64,000 bases of DNA. It comes from a virus. Of this stretch, positions 18,131 through 28,100 are shown in pieces. Positions within the stretch are counted from its first letter, which is position 1. Each line of letters begins with the position of its first letter. The DNA is taken from positions 1 through 64,000 of the IMG/VR virus record IMGVR_UViG_3300042392_000285; one strand, 5' to 3'. The translations under genes and the position numbers were made by a program. Below the pieces are notes generated by a model, which was given only the letters and a program-made list of their open reading frames with translations, was not told the origin of the DNA and searched no databases.

Positions 18131-19416
18131 TGGCAAATTGGTTAGACAAATATGAACAAGGTGGCTTAGTCTTAAAACAAAAGACTAAGGACAACTATGG
18201 TAAGAAACCTAATGTTAATGATGTCAAAGTATCTGCAGGTCCTGGTTTTGAAGGAGATGGATACACAGCTCAAAACTGGAAGTCTCCAGCATGGGGAGGA
18301 CAGTTTGCTATGGGTGGTGCTTTACCAGGTGCTGTAGGATTCACATACGCACGCACAGCTGGCTCAGCTCCTGCTAATGGTAAGTATACTAAGAAGACAA
18401 AAGCAAGTGCTCAGAATGGCAAGGAAATGGCTTTCTACCAGAATGGCTTAGACTTCAAACCTAAGTCTATATCTAAGAATGGTTCTGTTATTAAAGATGA
18501 CAGAGGACAATTAGCTTATCCAGGTGAGATAACAGAGATAGGTTCTAATAACATCACTATGCAGGGAGTTGACTATCCTGTACTTGGTGTATCTGATACA
18601 GGTGATACAAAAATGATGGAGCCTGGTCAAGATTATAAGTTTGATGGTGAGAAGGTTACAGAATATCCAATGGCTCAGGATGGTACAAGATTAAATGTAG
18701 ATTTAAAGAAACAAGCTGAGGAGTTCTTAGCTAGACAAAATGCTAACAGAACTACAATGTCTCAATACACTCCTAAGAAAGGAGAAGCAGAGAGATTAGA
18801 TAGAGAGAAGTTACAAAGAATAGCTGATGAAAACAAACCATTAAATAAGTTTGCTAGATCTAAAGCATCTGGTAATCTACAAGATGCTATGGAAGCAGCA
18901 ATGATAATGGAAGGGGGAATGTTTGCAGGTAAGCTTGTTGGTAAAGGTGCCAAAGCTGCAGGTAAATATCTTACAGAAGAGACAGCTTTAAAGAATGCTT
19001 ATAAGTTAAATCCTTTAGCATTTAAACCTAAGACAGATGCTTATTATAGAATGATAGGTGAAGGAGGATATGCAGATGCTCTAGAGAGTGGTATAGTTAG
19101 ACCTCCAAAAGAACTAGGTCAAGAGTATGCATATTATAATAAAGGATATCCTTTAGATACAAGATTTAGAGATGCTACTGGAAGAGCAGGATATGAAGGA
19201 CCTTACATGGCAGAAGTAAAAGGAAACAAAGACTTGTTTGTAGATGAGAATACACAAGGTTTTACTGGACCTATGTTTGACGATCCAGTTGTTTATTCAA
19301 AAGCACCTATATCTACATCTAATCCTAATGTTAAATTATATAAAGAAGATTGGTTAAAAAGATATAAAGAAGTTCCTAAAAAAGAAGAGGGTGGCTGGTT
19401 AAACAAATATAAATAA
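18130..19416 (+). CDS. crAss-like cargo (ejected virion) protein
   Basis: 428 residues. It opens with NWLDKYEQGG and closes with GGWLNKYK, echoing each other, a signature often seen in crAss-like cargo proteins. AQNG repeats occur near residues 93 and 180. Residues about 255-285 are Gly/Ala-rich (GGMFAGKLVGKGAKAAGKYL) and could be a membrane-active helix. A C-terminal region (about 295-400) with TDAYYRMIGEGGYADALESG and YEGPYMAEV faintly recalls ADP-ribosyltransferase folds, but catalytic residues cannot be confirmed. Placed between the muzzle and a larger cargo gene, it is probably stored in the tail barrel and ejected with the DNA. Confidence 0.6.
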   Translation: MANWLDKYEQGGLVLKQKTKDNYGKKPNVNDVKVSAGPGFEGDGYTAQNWKSPAWGGQFAMGGALPGAVGFTYARTAGSAPANGKYTKKTKASAQNGKEMAFYQNGLDFKPKSISKNGSVIKDDRGQLAYPGEITEIGSNNITMQGVDYPVLGVSDTGDTKMMEPGQDYKFDGEKVTEYPMAQDGTRLNVDLKKQAEEFLARQNANRTTMSQYTPKKGEAERLDREKLQRIADENKPLNKFARSKASGNLQDAMEAAMIMEGGMFAGKLVGKGAKAAGKYLTEETALKNAYKLNPLAFKPKTDAYYRMIGEGGYADALESGIVRPPKELGQEYAYYNKGYPLDTRFRDATGRAGYEGPYMAEVKGNKDLFVDENTQGFTGPMFDDPVVYSKAPISTSNPNVKLYKEDWLKRYKEVPKKEEGGWLNKYK

Positions 19417-19434
19417 ATCATACAAACGTTCAAT

Positions 19435-22308
19435 ATGAAAGACCAAATGTTAAAGATAGCTAAAGTTAAATCTGAGAAGGAGTTCTATAAGAAGTATCCA
19501 TCAGAGGAAGCATTTATGAAAGCTCATGGTAAAGCATTTAAGAAAGCTGCTATGGGAAGTAAAATGGTTAATGATCAATTACATCAGTTGACTGACTTTG
19601 GTAATCCTCCTATTGCTCAATATGGTAGTTCAGTTAATCCTAATACAGGAATGTTTCAAATGCCTATGAGTGGAAAGTCTGTAAGTCAGTATGATACAAT
19701 GGCTGCAGGTTATGGATCAACTCCTCCTCCTGAAGGATTTGGTAATGTAAAACCTGCTGGTGGTGGATTTGATGCAGCAGGTGCAGCTATGGCTGGTCTT
19801 AATGCATTACCAGCAATTATAGGTGGTGCACAAGCAATAGGTCAACAAAAGAAAAATATCAAGAAGGCTAATCAATCAGCTCAACTAGCAGGACTTGCTA
19901 GCCAAGCTGCTACTACAAGAGAAAAAGTTGAGCGTAAGTATGTAAGACCAGAAGATTCTTTAGTACAACCTGGACAATTGGGTAGTCCTTATGGTACAGG
20001 TACAAACTATTTAGCAGCTCAGAATGGTACAATGATTGGTGGCAATCCTACAGAGATTCAAAATATATATAACCCTGGTGATATTTATACAGATGGTGGA
20101 TATGAACCAATTGAATCTAAAAATCTAAAACAATACAAGAAAGGTGGTAAGATGCCCAAAGCAGAATTAGGAGAGTACTTCCAAGATTCTGGTCAAGCAC
20201 AAATTGGTGGTGCTGCAGGTGAAACTATAGGTACTATGTTAGGTGGTCCTCTTGGTGGTATGGCTGGTAAAATAATAGGTCAAGTTGGAGGTAACTTATT
20301 AGGTGGTGCTAAAGATGCTAGAGAATTAAAAAAGTATCAAGATCAAGCTGCTCTTAATAGTCAACAAGCAGCATGGCAAAATCAATTGCAAAGTGGTCAG
20401 TTTAGTAAGTCTATGAAAGATGGTGGTAAAATGGGTGATGAATATAAGTGGGTGAGCCATACATGGCAACCACAAGTGATTGCTAAGTTTGGTGAATACA
20501 ATGTTAAAGATTTGTTAAAGCCTCCTTATGATGCAGATATGTTAAGAAGTGGTGGTCATCTTGCACAAGTACCTTATACTCCTCCTAGTGCGTCAGCATT
20601 ATACACTGGTAGACCAGATATGCCTAAAGCTCAAAATGGTAAAGCATCAGATATGAATGGTGACTTAGAAGTAATTGAAGGTGGTAAAGCAGAAACTATT
20701 TCTTATAATCCTTTCTTACCAGATGGTGGTGAGACAGTTATGTTCAAAGGTAGATCACATGATAATGGTGGTATCCCTATTAACTTTGGTGAGAATGGTG
20801 TAGAAGTTGAAGGTGGTGAACCAGCAGTTAAGTTAAAAGATGGTGGACGTGATAGCAGCATGGTGGTATTTGGTAATATGAAATTATCACAAATGGCTGC
20901 TGATGAGTTTGGTATAGCAGATGCAAAAGGTAAGAAGTTTAAACATGTTGCTACAGATATAAGCAATGTAGAAAAGAAACAAAATAAGCTAATAGAAAAA
21001 GCTACAGAAAGAGCTGATATGACTACAGGAAATAGTGGGTTTGATCAATTGAAAATGAATACAAGTCAAGCTCAACTTATGGGAGCCAACATGAAATTAA
21101 GAAGTGCAGCTATTTTAAAACAAAACTTAGCAGCTGTTCAGAATGCTATTCTTGATACAGCTAGTGAGTTAGGTGTTAAAAGTGATGAGTTAGCACAAGG
21201 CAAATTAGTAAAAGAAAAAGATCCTCGTATGATAGCACAAAAAGGAACTAATGTTCCATATAGTGGTACACCATTTTCAGATGCTCCTGATTTATATCCT
21301 GGCCCTACAGGAAGAGATATTGTAAATAATGTTGTATCTTCAGCATTAAGTGGAGTTCCTACAAGAGATGAATATACTCAAATACCTTATCAACCAGGAT
21401 ATAGTTCAATGAATACAACTCTTCCTACAGTTACAGTGACTGGTGATAAGTTAAGTACAAGTAATAACTTACTTCCTGGTGGGGTTGGTGGAGCTGAAGA
21501 AGCTTCAGACAAAGGAAAAGGTTTTGATTGGAAAGGATTAGGTCAAATGGCTTTGTCAAACATTGCTCCATTCTTAAGACCTAGAACTAAATTAGGTCTT
21601 GACCCTGAAGAGATATATCCTGAATATTATGCAATGGCTACCAATCAGTTAGAACCTGTACAGGCTCAAACCTTCCAGCCAATGTTAGATACTCCATATG
21701 ACATTTCTTTTAATGATCAGATTAATGCTATTGACTCTCAGTCTAGAGCTGCCATCAGAGCTGCAGGTTCAAATCCAGCAGCCCAAGCACAGATTATGGC
21801 TCAGTCATTAGAAGCTAAGAACAGAGTATTGGGAGAACAAAGCAGAGTCAATCAAGCTAACAAGATGGGTACTTACAATAGAAACAGAGCTTTGTTAAAT
21901 GATGCTCAGTTGAAAAACTTACAAATCCTTGATCAACAATACGTTAGACAGGCCCAAGCTAAATCTAACACTAGAGCTCAAGCTCTTGAAGCTCTTAAAT
22001 CTATTGCTGCTAAGACTGCTCAGAACAAGCTTGAGAATCAAACACTTAACGTTTATGAGAACATGTACAACTACAGATTCTCTCCAAGTGGTGTAGCTTA
22101 CAATACTAACGCTCCTGCTCAGTTTAATATACCTGAAGGAGTTGGCATAGAAGGTTTATCAAACTTAGATAAAAGTAAAATAAAAGACCTATATGAGAGA
22201 ATTGTTAGTAGAGATAAAACTGGCAATATTACAGGAAGTAAAGAAAGAACCAGAACTTCTAAGACAAGCAGAAATGGTTCTATTGTTCAAGCTTTAAAAA
22301 ATCTATAA
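19435..22308 (+). CDS. crAss-like cargo protein with glycine-zipper region
   Basis: 957 residues. Gly/Ala-rich stretches occur at about 108-135 and about 257-290 (ETIGTMLGGPLGGMAGKIIG), the second a clear glycine-zipper pattern that can insert in membranes. A motif near 440-470 (FKGRSHDNGGIPI, then VEVEGGEPAVKL) recurs, as I recall, in internal proteins of crAss-like phages. The C-terminal third is helical and rich in Gln, Ala and Asn. There is no signal peptide. It is likely ejected to help form a channel or to protect incoming DNA. AUG start 18 bases after the previous stop; the gene ends 76 bases before the next. Confidence 0.65.
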   Translation: MKDQMLKIAKVKSEKEFYKKYPSEEAFMKAHGKAFKKAAMGSKMVNDQLHQLTDFGNPPIAQYGSSVNPNTGMFQMPMSGKSVSQYDTMAAGYGSTPPPEGFGNVKPAGGGFDAAGAAMAGLNALPAIIGGAQAIGQQKKNIKKANQSAQLAGLASQAATTREKVERKYVRPEDSLVQPGQLGSPYGTGTNYLAAQNGTMIGGNPTEIQNIYNPGDIYTDGGYEPIESKNLKQYKKGGKMPKAELGEYFQDSGQAQIGGAAGETIGTMLGGPLGGMAGKIIGQVGGNLLGGAKDARELKKYQDQAALNSQQAAWQNQLQSGQFSKSMKDGGKMGDEYKWVSHTWQPQVIAKFGEYNVKDLLKPPYDADMLRSGGHLAQVPYTPPSASALYTGRPDMPKAQNGKASDMNGDLEVIEGGKAETISYNPFLPDGGETVMFKGRSHDNGGIPINFGENGVEVEGGEPAVKLKDGGRDSSMVVFGNMKLSQMAADEFGIADAKGKKFKHVATDISNVEKKQNKLIEKATERADMTTGNSGFDQLKMNTSQAQLMGANMKLRSAAILKQNLAAVQNAILDTASELGVKSDELAQGKLVKEKDPRMIAQKGTNVPYSGTPFSDAPDLYPGPTGRDIVNNVVSSALSGVPTRDEYTQIPYQPGYSSMNTTLPTVTVTGDKLSTSNNLLPGGVGGAEEASDKGKGFDWKGLGQMALSNIAPFLRPRTKLGLDPEEIYPEYYAMATNQLEPVQAQTFQPMLDTPYDISFNDQINAIDSQSRAAIRAAGSNPAAQAQIMAQSLEAKNRVLGEQSRVNQANKMGTYNRNRALLNDAQLKNLQILDQQYVRQAQAKSNTRAQALEALKSIAAKTAQNKLENQTLNVYENMYNYRFSPSGVAYNTNAPAQFNIPEGVGIEGLSNLDKSKIKDLYERIVSRDKTGNITGSKERTRTSKTSRNGSIVQALKNL

Positions 22309-22327
22309 CTAATTAAGTTATAGTGAT

Positions 22328-22380
22328 TTACCAAAAAATGTTATTACTCTTGGTAATTCTAATATTTTAAATTAATTTTG
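22328..22380 (+). promoter_or_regulatory. Weak hairpin and promoter-like element between cargo genes
   Basis: The 76-base gap has a 7-base stem (TTACCAA 22328-22334, TTGGTAA 22350-22356) without a good T-run, and TTG at 22350-22352 spaced 20 bases from TAATTTTG (22373-22380). The AUG at 22385 is so close that a transcript from this promoter would be nearly leaderless. In AT-rich DNA this may be chance. Confidence 0.25.
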
Positions 22381-22384
22381 TATT

Positions 22385-25171
22385 ATGGCATCGTTTACAG
22401 ATCAAATATCAACCTTTAACCCATACGTATCAAAGGCCCCTTTGATAGAAGCAATGGTCACTGTTGGCACTCAAAAGCAACAACAGTATGACCAAGGTGT
22501 GCAAAAAATCCAGGGATATGTAGATAATATTGCTGGTATGGACGTTGTCAATGATGCTGACAAAAAGTATCTACAGTCCAAGCTAAATGACTTGGGTAGT
22601 AGATTAAAGACTGTTGCAGCAGGAGACTTCTCTAATCAGCAATTAGTTAACTCTGTGGGAGGTATGGCTACCCAAGTTATCAAAGACCCTACAGTTCAGA
22701 ATGCTGTATACTCTACAGCCAATTATAGAAAAGAACTTTCTAAGTTACAGAAGGATGTAGATGAAGGTAAGTCAAGTCCAGCTAATGTTGATTTCTTTAA
22801 TAAGAAAGCTAACAGTTGGTTGTCTTCTGATAAAGCTGGTCAAAAGTTTTCAGCAGGTTATATCCCTTATTTTGATGTACAGAAGTTTGCTAAAGAAACA
22901 TTTGATTCTGTAAAGCCTGATGGTTTTACAACAGATATGGTTTATGAAACAGATGGAAATGGTAATATAAAAGTTGATAAATCAGGCAAGCCTATTTATT
23001 CTCCAGTGATGAAAAGACTAGAGCAGGAAGGTAGATTTCCAGAGAAGGTAAAACAAACTATAGAACAAATCTTTTCTGATAGTAGAGTGAGTCAGCAATT
23101 AGGTATCTCAGGTGAATATGAATACAAAAACTATTCTCCAGATATGTTAGCTCAAAAGGTTAACGCTCAAAAGGAAAATATGATTGCTAAGTATGATGAG
23201 GAGATAAATGAACTTGCTTTAAAAAAAGGTACAGGTAAGGATGTCCAAGCTCAGATAGATCAACTTGAATTAAAGAAGAATAATATAAGAAGTCAGTATG
23301 ATGATATAATGTCTGTAACTCAGGATAATCCAGATGCTATCAGATCTTTGTTATATAAGGATGATGTTAAAAGTAGATTCACCACAATGTTTGGTGAGAT
23401 GAAAACTAAAGAAACATCAATGAGCAACCCAGGTTGGGATGCTAACTTCAAACTTTTACAAGAAGCTAATGAACAATCTAGATGGGCTCAAGATAGAGCT
23501 TTGAAAATTAAGGAGATTGAAATTAATTTAGGAGAAAAAGCAAAAGATAGACAATTACAATTAGTTCTTGCACAAATGAAAGGAACTAAAGGTAAAGGTA
23601 TTGATACTAATGGTGATGGTATACCTGATGATTTTGGAGCAGGTAGTGGTTTTGAACAAGCTGATATGCCAGGTAATGTTGATTTAATTTCTAATTTTGA
23701 ATCAGATTATGCAAGTGCTGCAGATAACTATACTAATTCTGCAGATAACTTTATTTGGAGTGCTGCTATTTCTAAAGTTCCTGGAAATCAAGCTAAGCTT
23801 GATAGAATGATGGCACAAGGTACTAGTAGAGATCAAGCTATTAAAAACTTACTTGATAGTACAGCAGCTCAGAATAAAGAAACTCCAGAAAACTTTAGAG
23901 CTAGATGGGGTGATAAATCTACAGTAGCTATGAACACTATGACTGCTCAAGAAAAAAGAAACAACCCTGATGTTCAAGATGCTTATTATTTATACAGTGC
24001 TTCAAAAAGAAACTTTGATATGTTAAATACTGTCAAAAGAAAGGTAGATGAAGTGACAGGAAATATATTAGGTAAAGATGTAAACAAAGCAAAGATAACA
24101 GAAGGTATAAAGTCTGTTGGAGGATTAGTTGATGGTAAAGCAGTTGTATTAACTCCAGATGATTTTTATGATATAGCACTATACTTAAAAGGTAATGCAT
24201 CTTCTGTTGGTTTTTTAAATGATAAAGGAGCAAGAGATCAAGCTAGAAAGGCTGAGGCTAGAATGGATGCAAAAGGTAAAAAAGAATTACTTGATCTTGC
24301 ACTATTACAATATGGAGAAGATGCTGGTCCAATAACAAATACTATAAGATCTGCTAAAGCTATAGGAAACCTTGCAATCAATTCAATTGGTAAAGGTATC
24401 CCTCTTCCAGGAAGAGGTGCATTCCCAGGAATAGACTTGTCTCAAGTAAATAAGATATATGATAAGTTAGGAGATGACTATGCTGATATATTAAAGACAA
24501 AAGCAAATGTTGTAAAAGGATTTTATAATGTTCAACCAAACTTAAAAGCTGGATTATTAAGTGGAGATGCTGGAGATGATAAGGTGATGGTAGATAAATT
24601 AACAAGATTTGCTGGTAATTATAATACTTCAGGAAAGAATATTTCTCCTGACTTTAAAAGCTTTGCTTCTAATGTTGGTAAAAAAGATGTTACTTTTGAA
24701 GCACAAGTTATTACAGGTCCTGGAAGTAAACCTTTAGTTGAAGTTGTAGCATATGGTGGAGATGATAATAAGAGATTAGGAGGTATGATTATAGCAGATG
24801 ATGAAGCTAGAGGACTTGGTGTTAATCCTTCTACATTATACGAACCAAAAGAAGTTACCAATGTTAGAACTTATTTAAATGCAAATGGTGACCAAACTTC
24901 TAAAGGTGACCCTAAGGAAAAATCAACATACATACAAGGAGATAGTTATCTTAAGACACCTGACTTTATTAACTTGAAAGGAAGTGGATATGATGCTGCA
25001 GCTAATATTGTATATAAAAATGGTTTATATTATTCAAACATATTTGGAAGTGATGGTAGAAGATCAAAGGTAATGACAATGCCTGGTAGTCCAAACTTAC
25101 AAGCAGTTCTTCAGAACTTAACAAATAACGTAAACGCACAGTGGATTGAAGCACTTTTAACTGAACAATAA
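22385..25171 (+). CDS. Helical crAss-like cargo protein
   Basis: 928 residues, mostly predicted helix with high Lys, Gln, Asp and Asn. The N-terminus (FNPYVSKAPLIEAMVTVGTQKQQQYDQG, interrupted by short turns) resembles internal cargo proteins next to the RNA polymerase in crAss-like phages. Long coiled-coil-like stretches lie at about 255-310 and 370-400, followed by an Asp/Gly loop (DTNGDGIPDD, about 402-411) that looks like a calcium-binding turn. No enzyme motif is recognised. The stop overlaps the start of the giant polymerase gene at TAATG, so the two are translationally coupled and probably packaged in fixed proportion. Confidence 0.65.
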   Translation: MASFTDQISTFNPYVSKAPLIEAMVTVGTQKQQQYDQGVQKIQGYVDNIAGMDVVNDADKKYLQSKLNDLGSRLKTVAAGDFSNQQLVNSVGGMATQVIKDPTVQNAVYSTANYRKELSKLQKDVDEGKSSPANVDFFNKKANSWLSSDKAGQKFSAGYIPYFDVQKFAKETFDSVKPDGFTTDMVYETDGNGNIKVDKSGKPIYSPVMKRLEQEGRFPEKVKQTIEQIFSDSRVSQQLGISGEYEYKNYSPDMLAQKVNAQKENMIAKYDEEINELALKKGTGKDVQAQIDQLELKKNNIRSQYDDIMSVTQDNPDAIRSLLYKDDVKSRFTTMFGEMKTKETSMSNPGWDANFKLLQEANEQSRWAQDRALKIKEIEINLGEKAKDRQLQLVLAQMKGTKGKGIDTNGDGIPDDFGAGSGFEQADMPGNVDLISNFESDYASAADNYTNSADNFIWSAAISKVPGNQAKLDRMMAQGTSRDQAIKNLLDSTAAQNKETPENFRARWGDKSTVAMNTMTAQEKRNNPDVQDAYYLYSASKRNFDMLNTVKRKVDEVTGNILGKDVNKAKITEGIKSVGGLVDGKAVVLTPDDFYDIALYLKGNASSVGFLNDKGARDQARKAEARMDAKGKKELLDLALLQYGEDAGPITNTIRSAKAIGNLAINSIGKGIPLPGRGAFPGIDLSQVNKIYDKLGDDYADILKTKANVVKGFYNVQPNLKAGLLSGDAGDDKVMVDKLTRFAGNYNTSGKNISPDFKSFASNVGKKDVTFEAQVITGPGSKPLVEVVAYGGDDNKRLGGMIIADDEARGLGVNPSTLYEPKEVTNVRTYLNANGDQTSKGDPKEKSTYIQGDSYLKTPDFINLKGSGYDAAANIVYKNGLYYSNIFGSDGRRSKVMTMPGSPNLQAVLQNLTNNVNAQWIEALLTEQ

Positions 25172-28100
25172 TGCCAGATAAAATAGTAAATTTAGGGGGT
25201 ACAATTGAAGGTTTTCCAAAGACACCTGTAGTTAATACAGACATTAGACAATCTAAAGGTCCTGCTCCTTCTATAACTGACTTGTATACACAAGGATTAA
25301 GCACTGCTAAACCAACAGGTGTGGAAGCTATTCCTACAGCTAACCTATACGTTGGTGAAAGATATGCTGCTGTTAGACCTGGTGAGAATCTTGAGGAAGC
25401 ATATGCTCAACAACAATCTTCAGCAGATAGATGGAAGAATGGTGCTATTAAGTTTTTTGGCACTGCAACTGCTTCTCTTGTTTCTGGTACAGCTGGTCTT
25501 GTTTATGGTGTTGGATCTGCTATAAAAGATGGAAAGTTTTCTAGTCTTTATAATAATGATTTGACTAGAAACATGGATAAGACATTTATTCAAGGATTGG
25601 AAGATACTGCTCCTAACTATTATACAACAAAAGAAAGAGATGCTGATTGGTGGTCTCCTGATAATATATGGACTGCTAACTTCTTCTCAGATAAACTGAT
25701 GAAGAACTTAGGTTATACAGTGGGTGCATTAGGTGGTGGTGTAGCTTGGGCTAAACTATTAAAAACACTAGGTACAACAAATGCATTGGTTAGAGCTGGA
25801 TATGGATTAGAAGCTGTTACTGCTGCAGAGGGAGCAATGCAAGCTGTTCCTAAAGTAAATCAATTTGCTGCATTTGATGGTGCTCTTAATTCTGTAGCAC
25901 AGAAATATTTAAAGACTCCTATAGGTAAGTTATTAAATGATCCTGAAAGAATTGTTGCTTCTACAATGGGTACATTTGGTGAAGCTTCATTAGAGGCTTT
26001 ACAGAATGCAAATGATTTCAGACAAAAGGCAATAGAACAATATGTTCAAAAATATGGTAAGAATCCTACAGGTGCTGACCTAGAAGAACTTGATGACTAC
26101 GTAAGTAGCGTTGGTAACTTCACTTGGGGAATGAATACTTTATTATTAACTGGTACAAACTATATTCAACTTCCAAAGATATTAGGTTCTTCTAACAGAG
26201 CTGATAAGTTGTTACTTAATCAGATTGAAAAGAAAGGACAAGGTGCTGCTTTTACAGAAGTGGTTCCCTCTACTAAGTTTGGAAAAGTGTTACAAAGATC
26301 AAAGGATGTTTCTAAACTATTCTTTGCTCCTACAGAAGCATTTGAAGAAGGTGCACAGTTTGCCATCCAAGTAGGTACAAATGATTATTTCAATAGAGCT
26401 TTTAGAAACAGACAAGGTACACAAGACTTCTTGACTGCTCTAAGTGGTACTATGGGTAACGTACTTGGTAAGGGTGTAGATGATGCCATCTCTACTAAAG
26501 AAGGTTTAGAGAGCATCTTAATTGGTGGCTTGTCTGGTGGTATTCAACAAATTAGAAATACAATTCAACAACAAGGTATATTAGGTACAGGTGGTCAAAG
26601 AAGAGCTAATACAGATATAGCTCTAGGTGCTTTGAAACAAAGCAATATTGAAAATGTACTTGGAGACTATGCTAGATATATTGGTATTGGTATTGGTTCT
26701 CAAAAGGCTAGACAACAATCTATTGTAAATAATGATAAGGTTTCAGAGAAAGACTTTGAGACAGACTTTACATTATCTTACATTATGCCAAGAGTTAAAT
26801 ATGGTAAGGTGGATTCTATTGGAGAAGAGTTATCTTATTATTCTCAACAATCAGCTACAGAAGAAGGCTTCCAACAATTGGTTGCAAATGGTATTGTAAA
26901 TGCTGGTGAAACTAGAGAAGACTTCTTAAAGAGACTTACAAACATTGCAAGAATCACAAAGAACATAAATGACTTATATGATTCTTTAGGTAGAAAGTAT
27001 AGTAATCAACCTGGCTATACATCAGAGATATTAGATAAAATGGTGTATTCTTTAGCTAAGGTGGGTAGTTATGACTTGCGTATTCCTGAGGTAAATAACA
27101 TGTTGTTCACAGCAGGGGTTAATACACAAGACATATTACAAAGTATCATCAAAGAAAACAAACCTAATAAAGAAGCTGTACAAGAATCATTGAAACAAAT
27201 CAATGAGATGGATGTAACTTCTGAGACTAAGGATGACTTGAAGACAGCATTGTCTGACATCATTGAATTGGGTTTACGTAGAAAGTTATTCATTGATGAA
27301 TATGATGCTATCAAATCTAAACCTACAGACTTTCAGTTTAAGCCTGATGTAGAGTTTGGTGCTGCAGGAGAAGTGCCTGTAACAGTGATAGAAGAAGAAG
27401 AAGACGTAACATCAGAAGGACAGTTCTTTCCTATACAAACAGAAAGAAAACTAGAGGTTGGTAAAGAGTACTTCTTAAAACAACCTGTTAGAAAGCAAGA
27501 CAATACACTTACATTAGCTCCTAAGATTAAGGTGTTATCTCAAACATTGGGTGGTGAATATGAAGTGCAGTTACCTAGAGGTGATGTGCGTTTCTTAACT
27601 CCTGAAGATTTTGCAACAATAGACTTAGCTGATGAAGGTGCAGAGTCACCAGAGTTGAAAGACATCATGGATGCTGCTATTGATAATGTATTATCCACTC
27701 CTGAGTTTGCAGGTGTTACACTTCCTGAGGGAGAGGATAAGTTAGCGTATATTAACTCTTTAGACAATGCACAATTAATTGATGCTGTTGAGACTGAGTT
27801 CAATACACTTTCAGAAACATATTTGAAAGAACAAGCTGATCTTCAAGCTAATAGAGAGAAGATGAATGCTGTAGCAGATAAGATTAAGTCTGCACAAACT
27901 GATATTGCTGCTACATCTGGAGTTGTCCCAACAGGCAACAATGATGAAGACTTAATGAATACACCTAGTCCTAAGGAGACTCCTAAGAAAGATGCAGGTA
28001 TATTGTTTACCTCTTCTACGTCTGCCTCTGTTGACTGGGAGAAAACATTAGCTCCTAACATTACACGTTACAATGAGTTTATAAACAAGGTAAAGACCTT

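Noticed and set aside
22373-22380. TAATTTTG before the cargo gene at 22385 as a strong promoter
   Set aside because: Only 4 bases separate it from the AUG; a chance match in AT-rich DNA is likely. Kept only as a low-confidence feature.
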